Source: Sophora flavescens (taxonomy: Eukaryota; Streptophyta; Magnoliopsida; Fabales; Fabaceae). Taken from it: a DNA stretch of 64,000 bases. The stretch spans positions 29,787,652-29,851,651 of the forward strand of contig CM061070.1 of assembly GCA_030762895.1 (NCBI GenBank), written 5' to 3'. The notes under the pieces were generated by a model. The model saw nothing but the letters and a program-made list of their open reading frames with translations. It was not told where the DNA came from and ran no database searches. Below, piece by piece: positions 33,735 to 44,965 of the stretch (its first letter is position 1; every line of letters begins with the position of its first letter). The position numbers and the translations under genes were made by a program.

Positions 33735-35114
33735 TGGTGTTGATACCATTAGACTTGTTGAGAATGAGATGAAGAAAGTAACCATCCCGGTTGAAGCTGG
33801 CCTAGATCAGAGAGTTTGGTGTTCTTCAGATACAGGTAGCTTGACTCTCAAGGAAGCTTATAGGTTCCTGAACCCTCCTTCTAATACTCTAAATTGGTGC
33901 AAACTCATTTGGAAGAATTTCATTCCACCTTCAAAATCCTTCCTAGTTTGGAGATTGATGCATTCAAAAATGCCAACTGATGATGATCTCAGAGCTAGGG
34001 GTTGTGCCATTGTCTCTATTTGCTGACTATGTTATGCAACTGAGGAAACGGCGGATCATGTTTTCCTTAGCTGCAGTTTCTCATCTGTTCTATGGACTTG
34101 GCTTGGTAGTGCTTTGAACTGCGATCTAAACACATCCTCCATTGCCTGCCTGTTTGACTGCTGTCGTAGATTCAACAGTAGTCAAGGTAGGGACATAGTC
34201 TTGGCTGTTGTCATCAATACAATTTCGGTCATATGGCTTTGCAGAAATAGTATAAAATTCACGAACAAGGTTTTATCTTCCAGGCATGCCATCAACCTCA
34301 TCATGGGAAATACTCACCTAGTTGGCTCTTTGTCTAAAGGGACTGCAAACAATTCAATGGATGATTTTAAGGTGATCAAGTTCTTTTCTGTGGACTGTCA
34401 TGCTCCTAAAGCCGATGGCATTAAACAAGTGGATTGGCTGCCTCCTACGATTGGTTGGATAAAGTGCAACTCAGATGGATCAGCTAAGGGTTGTCCAGGG
34501 TATGCTGCTGCTGGAGGCATTTTCAGGGATTCAAATGGGAGAGTCTTGGGCTGTTTTTCGGCTTTCCTTGGTATAGCTTCAGCTCTCCATGCAGAATATG
34601 TAGCAGCAATGATGGGAATTGAAATCGCCCAGCAAAAGGTTTGGTCCTTGTTGTGGCTCGAATGCGATTCAAAGGTGGTGGTTGATGCCTTCATCTTTAA
34701 CAGGAAAGTCCCATGGCAGCTCCATAATAGATGGGAACACTGCAAAGTCCTTTGTAGAAGCATGATTTTTCGGGTGACTCACATTTACAGGGAAGAGAAT
34801 AGTTGTGCAGATGGTTTAGCTAATTTTGGTGTGGCTAGCCATTGTTTTAACTGGTGGGACAATGTCCCTGACTTTATTAGGGACGAGTCTTTTCGTAATA
34901 GGATTGGCTTGCCTAACTATAGGTTTAGTTGATTGTTTTTTATTCATGGGTTTTGGTTTATTGTCCCCCCATGCTATCCCTTGTACTATTTTTTCTCTTC
35001 AATATTATGTTGGCTTGCGGCAGATGATTGTTAGTAGTTGGGGTGCCAACCTAGTTGGGATGCCTTCTTCTATAGTGATGCCTTAGCATACCATAGCCTT
35101 TAATTTAAAAAAAA
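33735..35114 (+). mobile_element. 5'-truncated LINE (L1-type) 3' end
   Basis: It inserted into element B. The sequence contains the C-terminal part of a plant LINE ORF2. First is a zf-RVT region (SGSLTLKEAYRFLNPP-like, FIPPSKSFLVWRLMHSKMPT, and ADHVFLSCSFSSVLW in the following frame). Then comes an RNase H domain (WIKCNSDGSAKGCPG with catalytic Asp, HAEYVAAMMGIEIA with Glu, LECDSKVVVDA with Asp, and ADGLANFG with the last Asp). One stop (TGA at about 34023) interrupts the frame between the two parts. It ends in a short A-rich tail at 35107-35114. The left border is approximate because I could not find a target duplication. Endonuclease and RT are absent, as expected for a 5'-truncated copy. 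Confidence 0.8.
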
Positions 35115-37362
35115 GAGAAGAATATGCTATTATTGTACTATAGTGATTATTTTTTATTGATTGCGATTGGCTGATGGCATGACACTGGTCATTGCTTGTT
35201 AATAAAGACTAAGACATTTAAAAAGCTTTAATCCAGAAAGATTGAAACGATGAGGCTTTGTTTTCTTTAACAAAAGTGGAAATAGGATCCTAATGGAGAA
35301 AGGGTTGAGACAAATTAAGCTTAGGTGAGAAAGAAGATGGAAAATTTTAGATAGTTTATGAAAAATATTTTGAGAAACTAAGTTTTTAAAATTGGAGAAA
35401 TCCTTATAAAACAAAGATTTTCTTTTGAGCTTTTGAAAGTGGTTTTCCAAAAATGGAGAGATTTTAGGGAGAAAAAAAAGAGAGAGGATCTCTTGGAATA
35501 TTTTCTTTAGAAGAATTATGAATTCTTTTTCAAAGTTGAGAAAAGAATTTAAGTGATTTTGTTTTATGAATTGTGGAGAATGGTTTTGAAAGAAAAGTGT
35601 TATTGAAAAATGTATTTCTAAGCATGAAAAAGTATTCAAGGTACAAAATCTAGAAAGCAAGGATTTTTGTTTTTCGATTTGGTTTTTCAATGAACGAAAA
35701 AGTAAATCAAGTGGAAGAGGAAATCATGTGGAAAGAGGTGATGTGAAAAGGACCTAGATTACCAAAATGACGGGCTAGGATTCCTGTTTTGAGTTTTGAG
35801 GAAAGAGAAGGACCTAGGTTTCCGAGCTATAAAACCCGGGCTGGATTTGGATTATCGAGATATGGGGCTAAATTCGAAGTGCCGGTGAAGCCGGACTAGT
35901 GTTCCTGTTGAGAAGAACCTAGATTTCTGAGATGTCGGGCTAGTGTTCGAATTGAGGAAAAGATTTTATGAATCATTATTTTGGTTTAAAAATCTTGAGT
36001 TGGTATTTATAATGTATCTAATACTTGAGTAAAAGTAGTCGAGGGCTTTAAGCCTTGACGAGGAAAGAAATGATGCGAAAAAGAAAAGCGGAAATGAGAA
36101 CCCTTGATTTTACATGCATAGTCTGGCTTTTATGCTGTTGTGGCAGACGTGCCATTGTGTATTGAGCTACAGTTTCACAAAGGGTGAACTGACAAATTGG
36201 ATAGTTACGGATCGGAGATAGATCCTTTAGTCTTTGGGTCTATTAGGGACATTCGGGCTCGAAAACCTACATAAGGCTCGGGTTTTTGCAACCTCGAGCT
36301 ATGGAAATCGATTACCCAGCACGTAATGTACTCAATCAGGAACTATTCAATATTATTTAGGTGAGACGCGATACCCTAGAACAATTGGGGATTGGACCTA
36401 AATTGAGAGGCCAATCAAACGCGAAACAATTGTGTTATAGGCATTATCGCGGCCTATCCTGCTCGACGAAGGGAAGTTAGGATCTCCAAAGAATTATGAG
36501 TTAGAGAGAAGTCATTGAAGTGACATGAAAGTTTTTACAAAACTGTATTTGGTTGTTGGATTGAACTCTTTACTCCACAATGAAATTATGTTATGCATGT
36601 TCATGTTGTTACGTCATTGTTTGTGTGTTGTGTATGTGGCTACCATACAATGCTCATATATTGGTATCTCACCTTTGCATTATTTTTGTTTGGTTTTCTA
36701 TTTGTGGTATTTTGGGTTGAGTGTACAGATGATGCAGAGGAGTTATCTGCCCCACTCGGAGGGATTGTTCCAACTTTTGAAGGAAGTTGATTCACGGGAA
36801 TAACCATGGGGTCTTTTTCAGTAAGAGTATCGTAGTTCGACCAGGTTAGTCTATCGAGTGAAGTTTAGTTTTGGAGAAGCTTCCAATTTATTTGCCTTAT
36901 GGCTCGGAGAGCCTTTTATTGGATTACTATTATGTTTATGAACGTTTATGGCTCGGAGAGCCTTGCTTTTGGTGAAAATATAAATATATTAGTAGATCTT
37001 TTTGTTTGGGATGTTGAAATTACATGTGAGATTCTGTCAAATCTTTTTGTAAAGGTTATCGATCTGTATTCAAGTATGTTTCTAAAGAAAATAGACTTGC
37101 CAGGCTAGGATTGTAATGCCTGTGCGTCGGTAACGTCTTAGGTTTTTTGGGTCATGACAAAATTTATGAAAAAGTAGAGTTATTATCTAATAAAATAGGT
37201 TTAAGTTTTACCGGAACCGCAGGAAAAATTTTATACCCAATTTCATGACCTATAGAGAATAACACGAGACAATTTTCCAAAAGCAACCAGTAATAACTAT
37301 TTTATTTTAATATGTTATTACGAATTTGAGTTAGTCATGTAATGCCCAAGGGGGGTGTTACA
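35115..37362 (+). other. Right part of element B, non-coding
   Basis: Repeated GGACCTAG-ATT / GGGCTAG-ATTCC phrases lie at 35750-35950. TTATGGCTCGGAGAGCCTT occurs twice at about 36898 and 36948, a roughly 50 bp duplication that can fold as GGCTC...GAGCC. An ATG after GTGTACAG (36731) opens only a 24-codon frame (MMQRSYLPHSEG). The end GGTGTTACA closes the LTR. Confidence 0.55.
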
Positions 37363-37423
37363 TTTGCAGAATACAGAGAAGACCCTGAATGACTCATCCT
37401 TGTGAGCTAGGAACATAACCCAT
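37363..37423 (-). pseudogene. 61 bp copia integrase remnant between two insertions
   Basis: On the minus strand this short piece translates to an integrase segment (FLAHKDESFRVFSVFC). It belongs between the part ending at 52104 and the part starting at 32007. It holds the TTTGC duplication of element B at one end and the CCCAT duplication of the Ogre element at the other, so the two insertions are only about 50 bp apart in the target. Confidence 0.85.
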
Positions 37424-37544
37424 TGTGAACACCCATTTTTGCCCTTCTTTTATTCTATGATATTATGCTTCAAGGAGACTGATAATAGTAATAAAGAGAG
37501 AAAGAAGAAAAAGAAAATAATAAATAAAGGAAGTGGGCTCATAA

Positions 37545-38530
37545 TCAACTTGCTGCTGGACGCGGTTTAGGCCATTCCATCGGACTTGTTGTTGGACGCG
37601 GTCCGGGCCAGTCCATTGCGTTGGACTTGCTTGTGGACGGGGTAGTCCCGTCCAGTTCACTGCATTTGCCAAATAGACGGGGTGGCCCCGTCCAGTCATT
37701 GCATTTGCCAAATGGACGGGGTGGCCCCGTCCAGTCACTGAAATTGCCAAATGGATGGGGTGGCCCCGTCCAGTCATTGCATTCGCTAATGGACGGGGTG
37801 GCCCCGTCCAGTCCCTTGCAGTTGCCAATGGACGGGGTAGTCCCGTCCATTGCTTTGCACTTGCTGATGGACGGGGTGGTCCCGTCCATTGCTTCGCACT
37901 TGCTGATGGACGGGTGCACTTGCTGATGGACAGGGTGGTCCAGTCCATTGCTTTGCACTTGCCGATGGACAGGGTGGTCCCGTCCATTAATCTGCACTTG
38001 CCGATGGATGGGGTGGTCTCGTCCATTAATCTGCACTTGCCGATGGATGGGGTGGTCCCGTCCATTGCTTTGCACTTGCTGATGGACGGGGTGGTCCCAT
38101 CCATTGCTTTGCACTTGCCGATGGACGGGGTGGTAGCACTTGCTGATGGACGGGGTGGTCTCGTCCATTGCTTTGCACTTGCCAATGGACGGGGTGGTCT
38201 CATCCATTGCTTTGCACTTTCCGATGGACGGGGTGGTCCCGTCCATTGCTTTGCACTTGCTGATGGACGGGGTGGTCCCGTCCATTGCTTTACACTTGCT
38301 GTTGGACGGGGTGGTCCCGTCCTTTGCTTTGCACTTGCTATTGGACGGGGTGGTCCCGTCCATTCCAATGCATTTGCCTTTGAGCGCGTCCAGCCCATTA
38401 CATTTAATTTTCTGTTGGACCAGGAGGTCCCGTCCGTTGTATGTATAAATTTATGCTGGACGAGGAGGTCCGTCCCGTGTATATCTACTTTTGCATATCT
38501 AAGTTTCTGTTGGACAAAGAGACTCCGTCC
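37545..38530 (+). repeat. 39 bp hairpin tandem repeat in the Ogre 5' LTR
   Basis: More than twenty units of the type TGCACTTGCTGATGGACGGG + GTGGTCCCGTCCATTGCTT are arrayed head to tail. Each contains the inverted pair GACGGG / CCCGTC and can fold into a hairpin. Because 39 is a multiple of three, frames stay open for hundreds of codons on both strands (for example 37463-38398 and 37755-38537); these frames have repeat-driven composition (Trp-Thr-Gly-Pro-Pro-Arg-Pro) and are not genes. The 3'LTR has fewer units. Confidence 0.95.
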
Positions 38531-39011
38531 ACTGTAATTTTGTTTTCAAGCTGGAGACTAAAGAATAAAGAAAGAAGAAGGAGAAGATAATGCAGAAGGG
38601 ACGAAGGAAACAAGGAGAAAAAGACAATGAACAAAAAGGAAAGGAAATTGAGTTATGTCCACTACCTACTTTACATATCAGACAAGACCTATTTTCCTCC
38701 TCTACCCTTTGGTCCTTCTTCCTCATCTCCTCCCTCGTCTTAACCTAGCAGCCCCTACTCCTAACCCTAAAAAGCCATCATACACATCAGGCAAAACCCC
38801 TATATCCTTCCCTTTTCAAGCATGCAACCCTCACATCAAATCACCTCATTTCCACTGCTCACGCCGCCCCCATCTGAACACACGCTATTGTTGTTCACGC
38901 CGCCCCCATCTGAACACACGCTATTGCTGCTCAGAACCGCCCAAGCCTTGGATTTCGTACAAACCGACCTTGAAGCCAATGGAGAAGAAGCAAGAAGCCC
39001 TCTCCTCTGTC

Positions 39012-39020
39012 TATAAAAGG
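39012..39020 (+). promoter_or_regulatory. Ogre LTR TATA box
   Basis: TATAAAAGG lies within the 5'LTR, downstream of the 39 bp repeats, with a matching copy at about 51230-51238 in the 3'LTR. Transcription of the element would start about 30 bp downstream. Confidence 0.6.
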
Positions 39021-39889
39021 AAAGGAAAAAGAGGAGAAAAAGGGGGACATATTTTTTTTTGGGGAGGGACTTATGGTCTGATATTTCCAGTGTGAGAAAA
39101 GAACGAAAAAGAGAGAGAGATTTCTATCTAACGTTTTCTTTGTAAGGAAGAGAGATTAGAGATCTGAAGTTTCCTTTTCTCTTCCCTATTACTAGAGTGG
39201 TTAAGAAGGAAGAGCTGAAGGAGCCAGTGAGATTGAATGTAAAGACTTCGAACTTGAAATCTTATCACTGAGAATAAACAAAATCACTCTTATTCTGCTC
39301 TCATTTGGTAATCCTTTTTCTCTTTGTTGATATTATTTCAATAAGTTTCTTGTGACATTCTTATTTTTCTGTGCCATCGCTCACTGAATAAGTTAGCAAA
39401 AAGTTTCATTTCTACGTGTCATTTCTGTCCTATTTTCAAGAAGTAAAATCGTTTATTTTACATAAAAATAGAGGATGATCACTTGATCAAAACAATCTTT
39501 TTGGGTTGCCCTATGACAAGTGTCATGTTCAACCCTTCAGGTTTTAAGGTTGCTCTGTGGACTTACGTGCCATGTTCAACCTCACATAGGTTCAATAAAA
39601 AATTTCACAACTGAGGATGTTTCTTTCTTGAAAGACGATTCTTGGGTAAAACAAATATCTTCAAAGTTATTAATAATTTATACAACTAATTTTGGGTAAC
39701 CATTTTGTGGATGTTCTAGGGTGTCGTGGGGTTAAGTCTCCATGCCTTCCCTAGACATAATCGACTCCCGAACCTAAAGCTTTTTTCCTAAAGGGTTTTC
39801 CAACTTCCCTGAAATTAAATAAAGTTGGTGACGACTCCATGTTTTATCTCTAAGAGGAAAAACCAGTCTTTTTTCTTGGTCGCTACAGA

Positions 39890-39907
39890 TGGCGACTCCA
39901 CTGGGGA
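39890..39907 (+). other. Ogre primer binding site
   Basis: TGGCGACTCCACTGGGGA begins three bases after the LTR end. It is the PBS typical of Ogre elements, reported as complementary to tRNA-Arg. Confidence 0.85.
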
Positions 39908-40997
39908 CTTTCCAAGAGAGTCAAGCCCATAAAAATTGGTTTTGCAAATTTTTAGTAACGTGTAGCTTATTTGTTTTACCTTTTATGATTATATCTTGCT
40001 GTTTTTCTCCTTACAATAATCAAATGACAAAACTAAAAAATGTTTTATTTTTAGTGATGTCTGTTTGGGTTGTCCTTTTGGTTGGGTTTTTCCTCTTATT
40101 TAAATGAGAAGATTTAGTTGTACATACATTTTAACTCACGTTATTGTTATATATGTTTCACTAACAGTGTTTTTGTTTCCTCCTCCTTTCTTTTCTTTTT
40201 TCCCATGTTTTGACAATAGGGTAGAGGACTTATAACCATTGTCATATATACCTATGTTTTTATTTTGCAGGTTTTTCTTGTCTTCCCTTTTATTTTTACT
40301 TTTAAGTGTCACAGGTTTGTATGCCCCCTTTCACACACATCACTATCACATATTGCACACACACTTTGCTCTATACCCAAGCTTGCTCAAAAACCCAAGG
40401 ATTAGGCGGTGCTCTGACGTTGTTATTGAAGAGGTCTTGTGCCTCCTTGATACTTGTCAGTTCACCACTCAGATTGTACATGAGATCATGGAATAGTCAT
40501 ATTGAGAGGGTTTATCCCTACTTGTGGTTTGATTCATGAATCATATCCTTATGAGGGCAATCTGGGGACCATGACTTTTAGAGGTCTAGACCCGTCCCAA
40601 TTTTCACTAATAGAGTAGACCCAGTGGCCAACCTGTTTAAAGTCCTAACCTTAGGGTGTGTTCATCCTTATGTTTTACCTGGCTTAGGACAAAAGGGGGC
40701 ATACTTTTCCTTCCTCTCTCTATCATCATAAGCATAAATTGTCATGCATATTCATTGTGAATACTAACAAAACTAAGGGCGCCACATTGCTGCCTCAAAC
40801 TTGAATGACATACTCGAATATTATTGCACATCTAATAGGCGCTATGTCATAATGAAGGTGATGCATACCCATTAGGGTTTTCAACCCCATTGGGTCCCAT
40901 ACGACATGAATCATGCAAGATATATTTACTTCACTATACTCATTTTTTTTTGTGTCTCTTTGTTGGAAGATTTTGGTATTCACCTTATAGCAAGAAA
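39908..40997 (+). other. Ogre untranslated leader
   Basis: About 1.1 kb lies between PBS and ORF1. It has only short frames with T-rich, hydrophobic composition (39889-40107, 40239-40539) that look incidental. Several CTTTTTTC...TTGCAG-like acceptor strings exist (for example TTATTTTGCAG at 40260-40270), but I cannot show splicing. Confidence 0.5.
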
Positions 40998-42893
40998 ATG
41001 GAAAAGTTTGGTTCAGAGAAGAATACTAGCAATGCGAGCTGTTCCAAGAAAAGTATCAAGATCGATGTGACACTCAATGACGTGAAGAGATTATGTGAAC
41101 TCAGCAAGCAAATGTCAGAAAAAGCACACTCAGACTTTGTCAGCAAGTATGGCAGAATATTGGACCTATTGCGTGTTCCAGTGGAAGCTCTCGCTCTGAG
41201 TGCATTGGCCCAATATTGGAACTCAACTTTGAGATGTTTTGAATTGCCTAACTTGGACATCACTCCAACTATGGAAGAGTATGCTTATATGCTAAGACTG
41301 TCAATTCAAAAGAAGACTCGCTTCTACATGTATTATGGCCAACATGTAACAGATCGGAAAATAGCAAGTCTATTGGAGGTTCAATCGGAACAGATAGAGA
41401 AAACAGAAAAGGGAACCACCAAAGGGTTGAAGAGGCGATTTTTGGAAGTGTATCTCAACAAGCTGGGCCAGCAACAACGATGGGTTACTTTCAACAAAGC
41501 ACTAGCCCTCATGATATATGGGTTGGTGCTCTTTCCTTTTGTACCAGATCTGATTGATCAGTCAACCATGGATGTTTTCTATAGGGTCGAAGAATATGGC
41601 GTAAACCTGGTCCCCGCTATCTTAGCCGAAACTTTCTTCTCCCTACAAGTTTGTCATCAGAATCAACAAGGGAAACTGCGATGTTGTGCGTCAATATTGT
41701 ATGTCTGGATCATGACTCACTTGTACGCTCGTGATAAAATCGATAGAACATATGACCCGCTGAAAGGATTCACTCGCATGCAACTAAAGCCACGTAAGCT
41801 ATATGAGTGGAAACAAGAGTTTGATCAGGCCGACCCGCGGTCGTTTAGTTGGACGTGTCCATGGTATAATGGAGATTCAGTTGTATTCAGCTGTATAAGT
41901 TTGTCAAATGTTCCATTGATGGGTCCCAGAGGTTGTGTATCATACTCACCAGCTTTGGTAATGCGCCAACTCAAGTGGACACAGGATGAACCCCCCAAAG
42001 AGCTGCTTGATGGGATATTCTTCCTATACCAAGAAGGGGAAGGCATCAAGAGTCGAACGATAGCAGTAAGGTCAGCGTGGAATGATATTCATATGAAAGG
42101 ACCGGAGGAATTAGGAAGGCAAGTCATAGCTCACACAAAAAGATATGAAGCATGGAGAGAAGCAAGAAGAGGTTTCCCTCCAAGACTTGCATCCCCTCTC
42201 CATAAGGAAAATAATCCTCTTACCTAAGATCAAATGTTGAAAGAAATCGAGGTTTTAAAAGCTCAGATGAGGGTTTTTGATGAGAAGGACCAAGCTGCCG
42301 AAGTAACTATTGTCACGCTCCGAAGACAAGTGCAGAAGCTGAGTTTACAGATTGAGCATTTGAAGGACGAATACGCTGATGCCCACGAAGCCCCGAGTCA
42401 CACAAAAAGGGCAAGAAAAGACAAAGAAGCAGAAACTCAGGAGCTGCTGGCAAAAATGGGATGTCAAGAGAAGATGCTTGTCAAACTTCAAAAGAAGAAA
42501 AAAGAGCTCGAGACAAATGTAGGGGTTCACGTTGAAACAATACATATACTAGAAGAGAGAGTTGAATCCCTGCAAGAATCCTTGGTCCAAACAGAAGTGT
42601 ACTCTGATCAAGGATGGGACGAAGCAGCCAAGTATCGCGAGCTACTAGCAGAAGCCAACATAAGAGAAGATTGGCTCAGAAACAAGATAAAAGACTCTGA
42701 AAGGGTTGAAGCTCAACGTCACGTAGAATGGGTAAAGGGATGGAAATTAGTGGTGAAGGATGTAATGAATGAAAAGGAAGCATGGAAGAGAAAATACGAG
42801 GACGTGATGGATAAGCTCCAATATCACACTTCCCAGCTGGTGGAGCGGTTTGAAGAGGCATCTGTCCACATTCGTATAAACCATTTCCTTTAG
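40998..42893 (+). pseudogene. Ogre ORF1 protein, one in-frame stop
   Basis: The start chosen is ATG 40998 (MEKFGSEKN), the first Met after the leader. The frame runs to TAG at 42891-42893, broken only by TAA at 42225-42227. The first 410 residues form a folded domain of the plant retroelement ORF1 type (DUF7745-like), with LPNLDITPTMEEYAYMLRL, LALMIYGLVLFPFVPDLID and IAVRSAWNDI. The part after the stop is about 220 residues of charged heptad sequence (MLKEIEVLKAQMRVFDEKD, LEERVESLQESL) and should form coiled coils. ORF1 upstream of gag is a known Ogre feature without an established function. With a single nonsense codon it was intact until recently. Confidence 0.75.
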
Positions 42894-43374
42894 CTACCAC
42901 CGAAGGTGACCGAATTCTTCAATCATTTTGGAAAACTTGTCAGAGGGTTCAGGAAAAAGAAGATGAGACTTTTAACATAGAACTTTGTAGACCTCGAAGA
43001 AAGATGGAAACTATCAATGTACTTCTTTTATTTTGATCAAAGACTCATGATTTGTATCAAAATATTTATAATGGAATGGAAGTTTTCATCCTTGTCTTTC
43101 GAGCATTTCTAGATGATATCTATCGAGGAGTACATTCTCCCTTAGATACATCATCAACTTTTTTTTACCCTAAAAACGACGTGTTTTCTGTGTAAATGAG
43201 GACGTTGCTAGTACGGGTGTGGTTCATCGAGGAGTGGATTCTCCCATGGACTTGACACCAACTGCATTCAAACTAGAGGGAACCATACCACTAGATTTGA
43301 TTGCAGGATGGGTTTTCTTGCTATAGGTGTAATACGACAATCTTCCTAAGAGTACCCTCACAATTGAACGAAGG

Positions 43375-44052
43375 ATGATAATCTGCACATGCATGCATAC
43401 ACGCACACAACATTTTGAATTGGCTAATATGTTTTTTTTAAAATGCTTTACAGAATCACATCCTTCTGAGGATTCTGGAACCATTGCGCGACCTAGGAAA
43501 GGTAACACCAACCAAACCCGAGTTTACGATACCATATCTCGGACCAGGATGGCTGCCAATGCGTCTGAGGAAGGAAGAAACCTAAGCTCTGAGATAGATG
43601 ATGTGAGGGGAAGAATAAGTGAGATAACTGAAACCCAAGCAAGATTAGAAGCCATACTACAAGATATGAGGGAATCTCTCAGCATGCTTAGTGCAAACAG
43701 ATATACAATTGAACCTGGTAGGCAGCGGATTTCTTCTGTGGTAACAGCACCAATGTTTTCAAACATTATCACGGGTCTCATTCAGGGAGTGTCTAGACCC
43801 GACCAAACACATCACACAGCACCAATAACACTTCCCATTGGAGAAGGACATCCCCCTTTTGAAAATGCCTATCATGAAGTCCCGGGCTACACCGCGCTAA
43901 CATGGGAGCAACCACATGTATCTACTCACAGCCAGTCAGCGGGAGTCCAGGCTGGTAAGGATAAGATGAGAGATGAATGGATGGAGAAAATGGAAGAACA
44001 GATAAAAGCGATAAAAGGCCCGAGTACCTATGGCCCTATCCAGATAGAATAA
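43375..44052 (+). pseudogene. Ogre gag, N-terminal part only
   Basis: The open frame contains a coiled-coil-prone segment (EIDDVRGRISEITETQARLE, LQDMRESLSML) and a PPFENAYHEVPGY linker typical of Ogre gag N-termini. It ends shortly after EEQIKAIKGPSTYGP. The capsid (retrotrans_gag) domain and the CCHC knuckle that should follow are missing; the next base pairs already belong to the protease C-terminus. The true start is unclear: an acceptor-like TGCTTTACAG at 43442-43451 suggests that the first codons could come from a spliced leader. Confidence 0.7.
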
Positions 44053-44764
44053 CTCTGTCCCTTGAAATAGGGCCTAGTTCTTTTTCTGTCCTCTTTCAGG
44101 TCATGCAAATCCAACCAGCTTACACTATGCTTCTAGGGAGGCCTTGGATTCATGAAGCAGGAGTGGTCCCATCGACTCTGCATCAGTGTTTGAAGTATAT
44201 CCAAGATGGATCCATTATTACTGTCCGTGGTGAAGAGGAAATCATGCTGACAAAGCCCACCACAGTACCTTATGTGGAAAGTACAGAGCAGATGGAAGAT
44301 GACTCGCTGCGTAGTTTTGAGGTATTGAAGTTAGAGAACAAGAAAAGGGAGCCCCCAATGAAGAATGCGAACGAAGTAGTAGTCCGCATCATGGAAAAGA
44401 ACGGGTATCAATGAGGAAAAGGCCTAGGACCTCAGCTGCAAGGGATCTCTCGGCCAATTGAAGCGGCTATGAGAGAAGGAAGGCACGGATTGGGGTATCA
44501 GCCCAACCTGACAGAAGGGATGAAATTCATGACTCTTGAGAACAAGGAAGAAGAAGAGCGCGAGAGAAAGTATCTTCCCCTTCTGACAGGGACTTTCCCA
44601 GTAGCTGTTGAAGTTATCAGTCCCGTAAAGTCATTTTCCCCTCACTTCACTATCAGCACACTTGAAGAGGAGTTGGACGAGAACCATGTCATCTATCTCC
44701 CTGCTAGAAATGAGGTTCTCAACAATTGGCAATCGGAACCATTTATTGATGTTATTTCCATAAA
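44038..44764 (+). pseudogene. Ogre protease C-terminal part and G-patch-like linker
   Basis: This picks up inside the aspartic protease after its catalytic DTG/DSG, which is lost. YTMLLGRPWIHEAGVVPSTL is the conserved C-terminal block. A stop at 44412-44414 is followed in another frame by GPQLQGISRPIEAAMREG and RHGLGYQPN, a G-patch-like stretch known between protease and RT in this lineage. The frame continues to the intron donor at 44764/44765. Deletion of the gag capsid and protease N-terminus (junction near 44038-44055) makes the element dependent on another copy for particles. Confidence 0.75.
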
Positions 44765-44965
44765 GTAATTATCTTATTGTACTAATTATGAACTGATGAT
44801 TACTTTCTTTGAGACATGAATGAAAATGTAACACTCTGTTTGGTGTTTTCCTTTTGGTTTCATCATCTCTTTTATCTCTCTTTCATTTATTTATTTTGTT
44901 TAAGCTTTTCTGTCATAAATAAGACCCTTGCCTATACTTCTCCTATTCCTGACTTTTTCTTCCAG
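44765..44965 (+). other. Ogre intron between protease and RT
   Basis: The donor A|GTAATT (GT at 44765-44766) and acceptor TTTTTCTTCCAG (AG at 44964-44965) define a 201 bp, T-rich intron. Splicing joins the codon split AA + G and restores one frame from DVISIK into NTSSTKDLPRE; unspliced RNA meets TAA at 44766-44768. An intron at this position is a recognised feature of Ogre elements, and here it is directly readable. Confidence 0.85.

Larger units (their letters stand above)
32008..37362 (+). mobile_element. Element B: large solo-LTR-like element carrying a LINE
   Basis: TGTAACACC at 32008 and GGTGTTACA at 37362 are flanked by perfect TTTGC duplications (32003-32007 and 37363-37367), so this is one clean insertion into the copia integrase gene. 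Without the LINE (about 1.4 kb) it is about 4.0 kb, close to elements A and C, and it shares their order of blocks: a pyrimidine-rich leader, GGGCTAGGATTCC-like repeats (35760-35950), GCAGACGTGCC near 36147, then GGTATCTCACC near 36662 and an ATG after GAGTGTACAG at 36731. No gag or pol gene is present. A solo LTR of a large gypsy element, made by LTR-LTR recombination, is the best reading. Confidence 0.75.
37424..39887 (+). repeat. Ogre 5' LTR
   Basis: It is 2464 bp, TGTGAACACCC...GGTCGCTACA. A TATA box TATAAAAGG lies at 39012-39020. The region 37545-38530 is a 39 bp tandem repeat, listed separately. It is almost identical to the 3'LTR apart from repeat number and scattered changes. Confidence 0.93.

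Noticed and set aside
34398..34763. 121-codon minus-strand ORF
   Set aside because: It is antisense to the LINE RNase H frame.
35199..35690. 163-codon minus-strand ORF, Phe/Leu/Lys/Ser-rich
   Set aside because: It is an AT-rich low-complexity frame in the non-coding part of element B, with no start context or domain.
37463..38537. Overlapping ORFs of 260 to 311 codons on both strands, and similar ones at 49964-50631
   Set aside because: They arise from a 39 bp tandem repeat (13 codons) in the Ogre LTR; the composition is purely repetitive and both strands are open.
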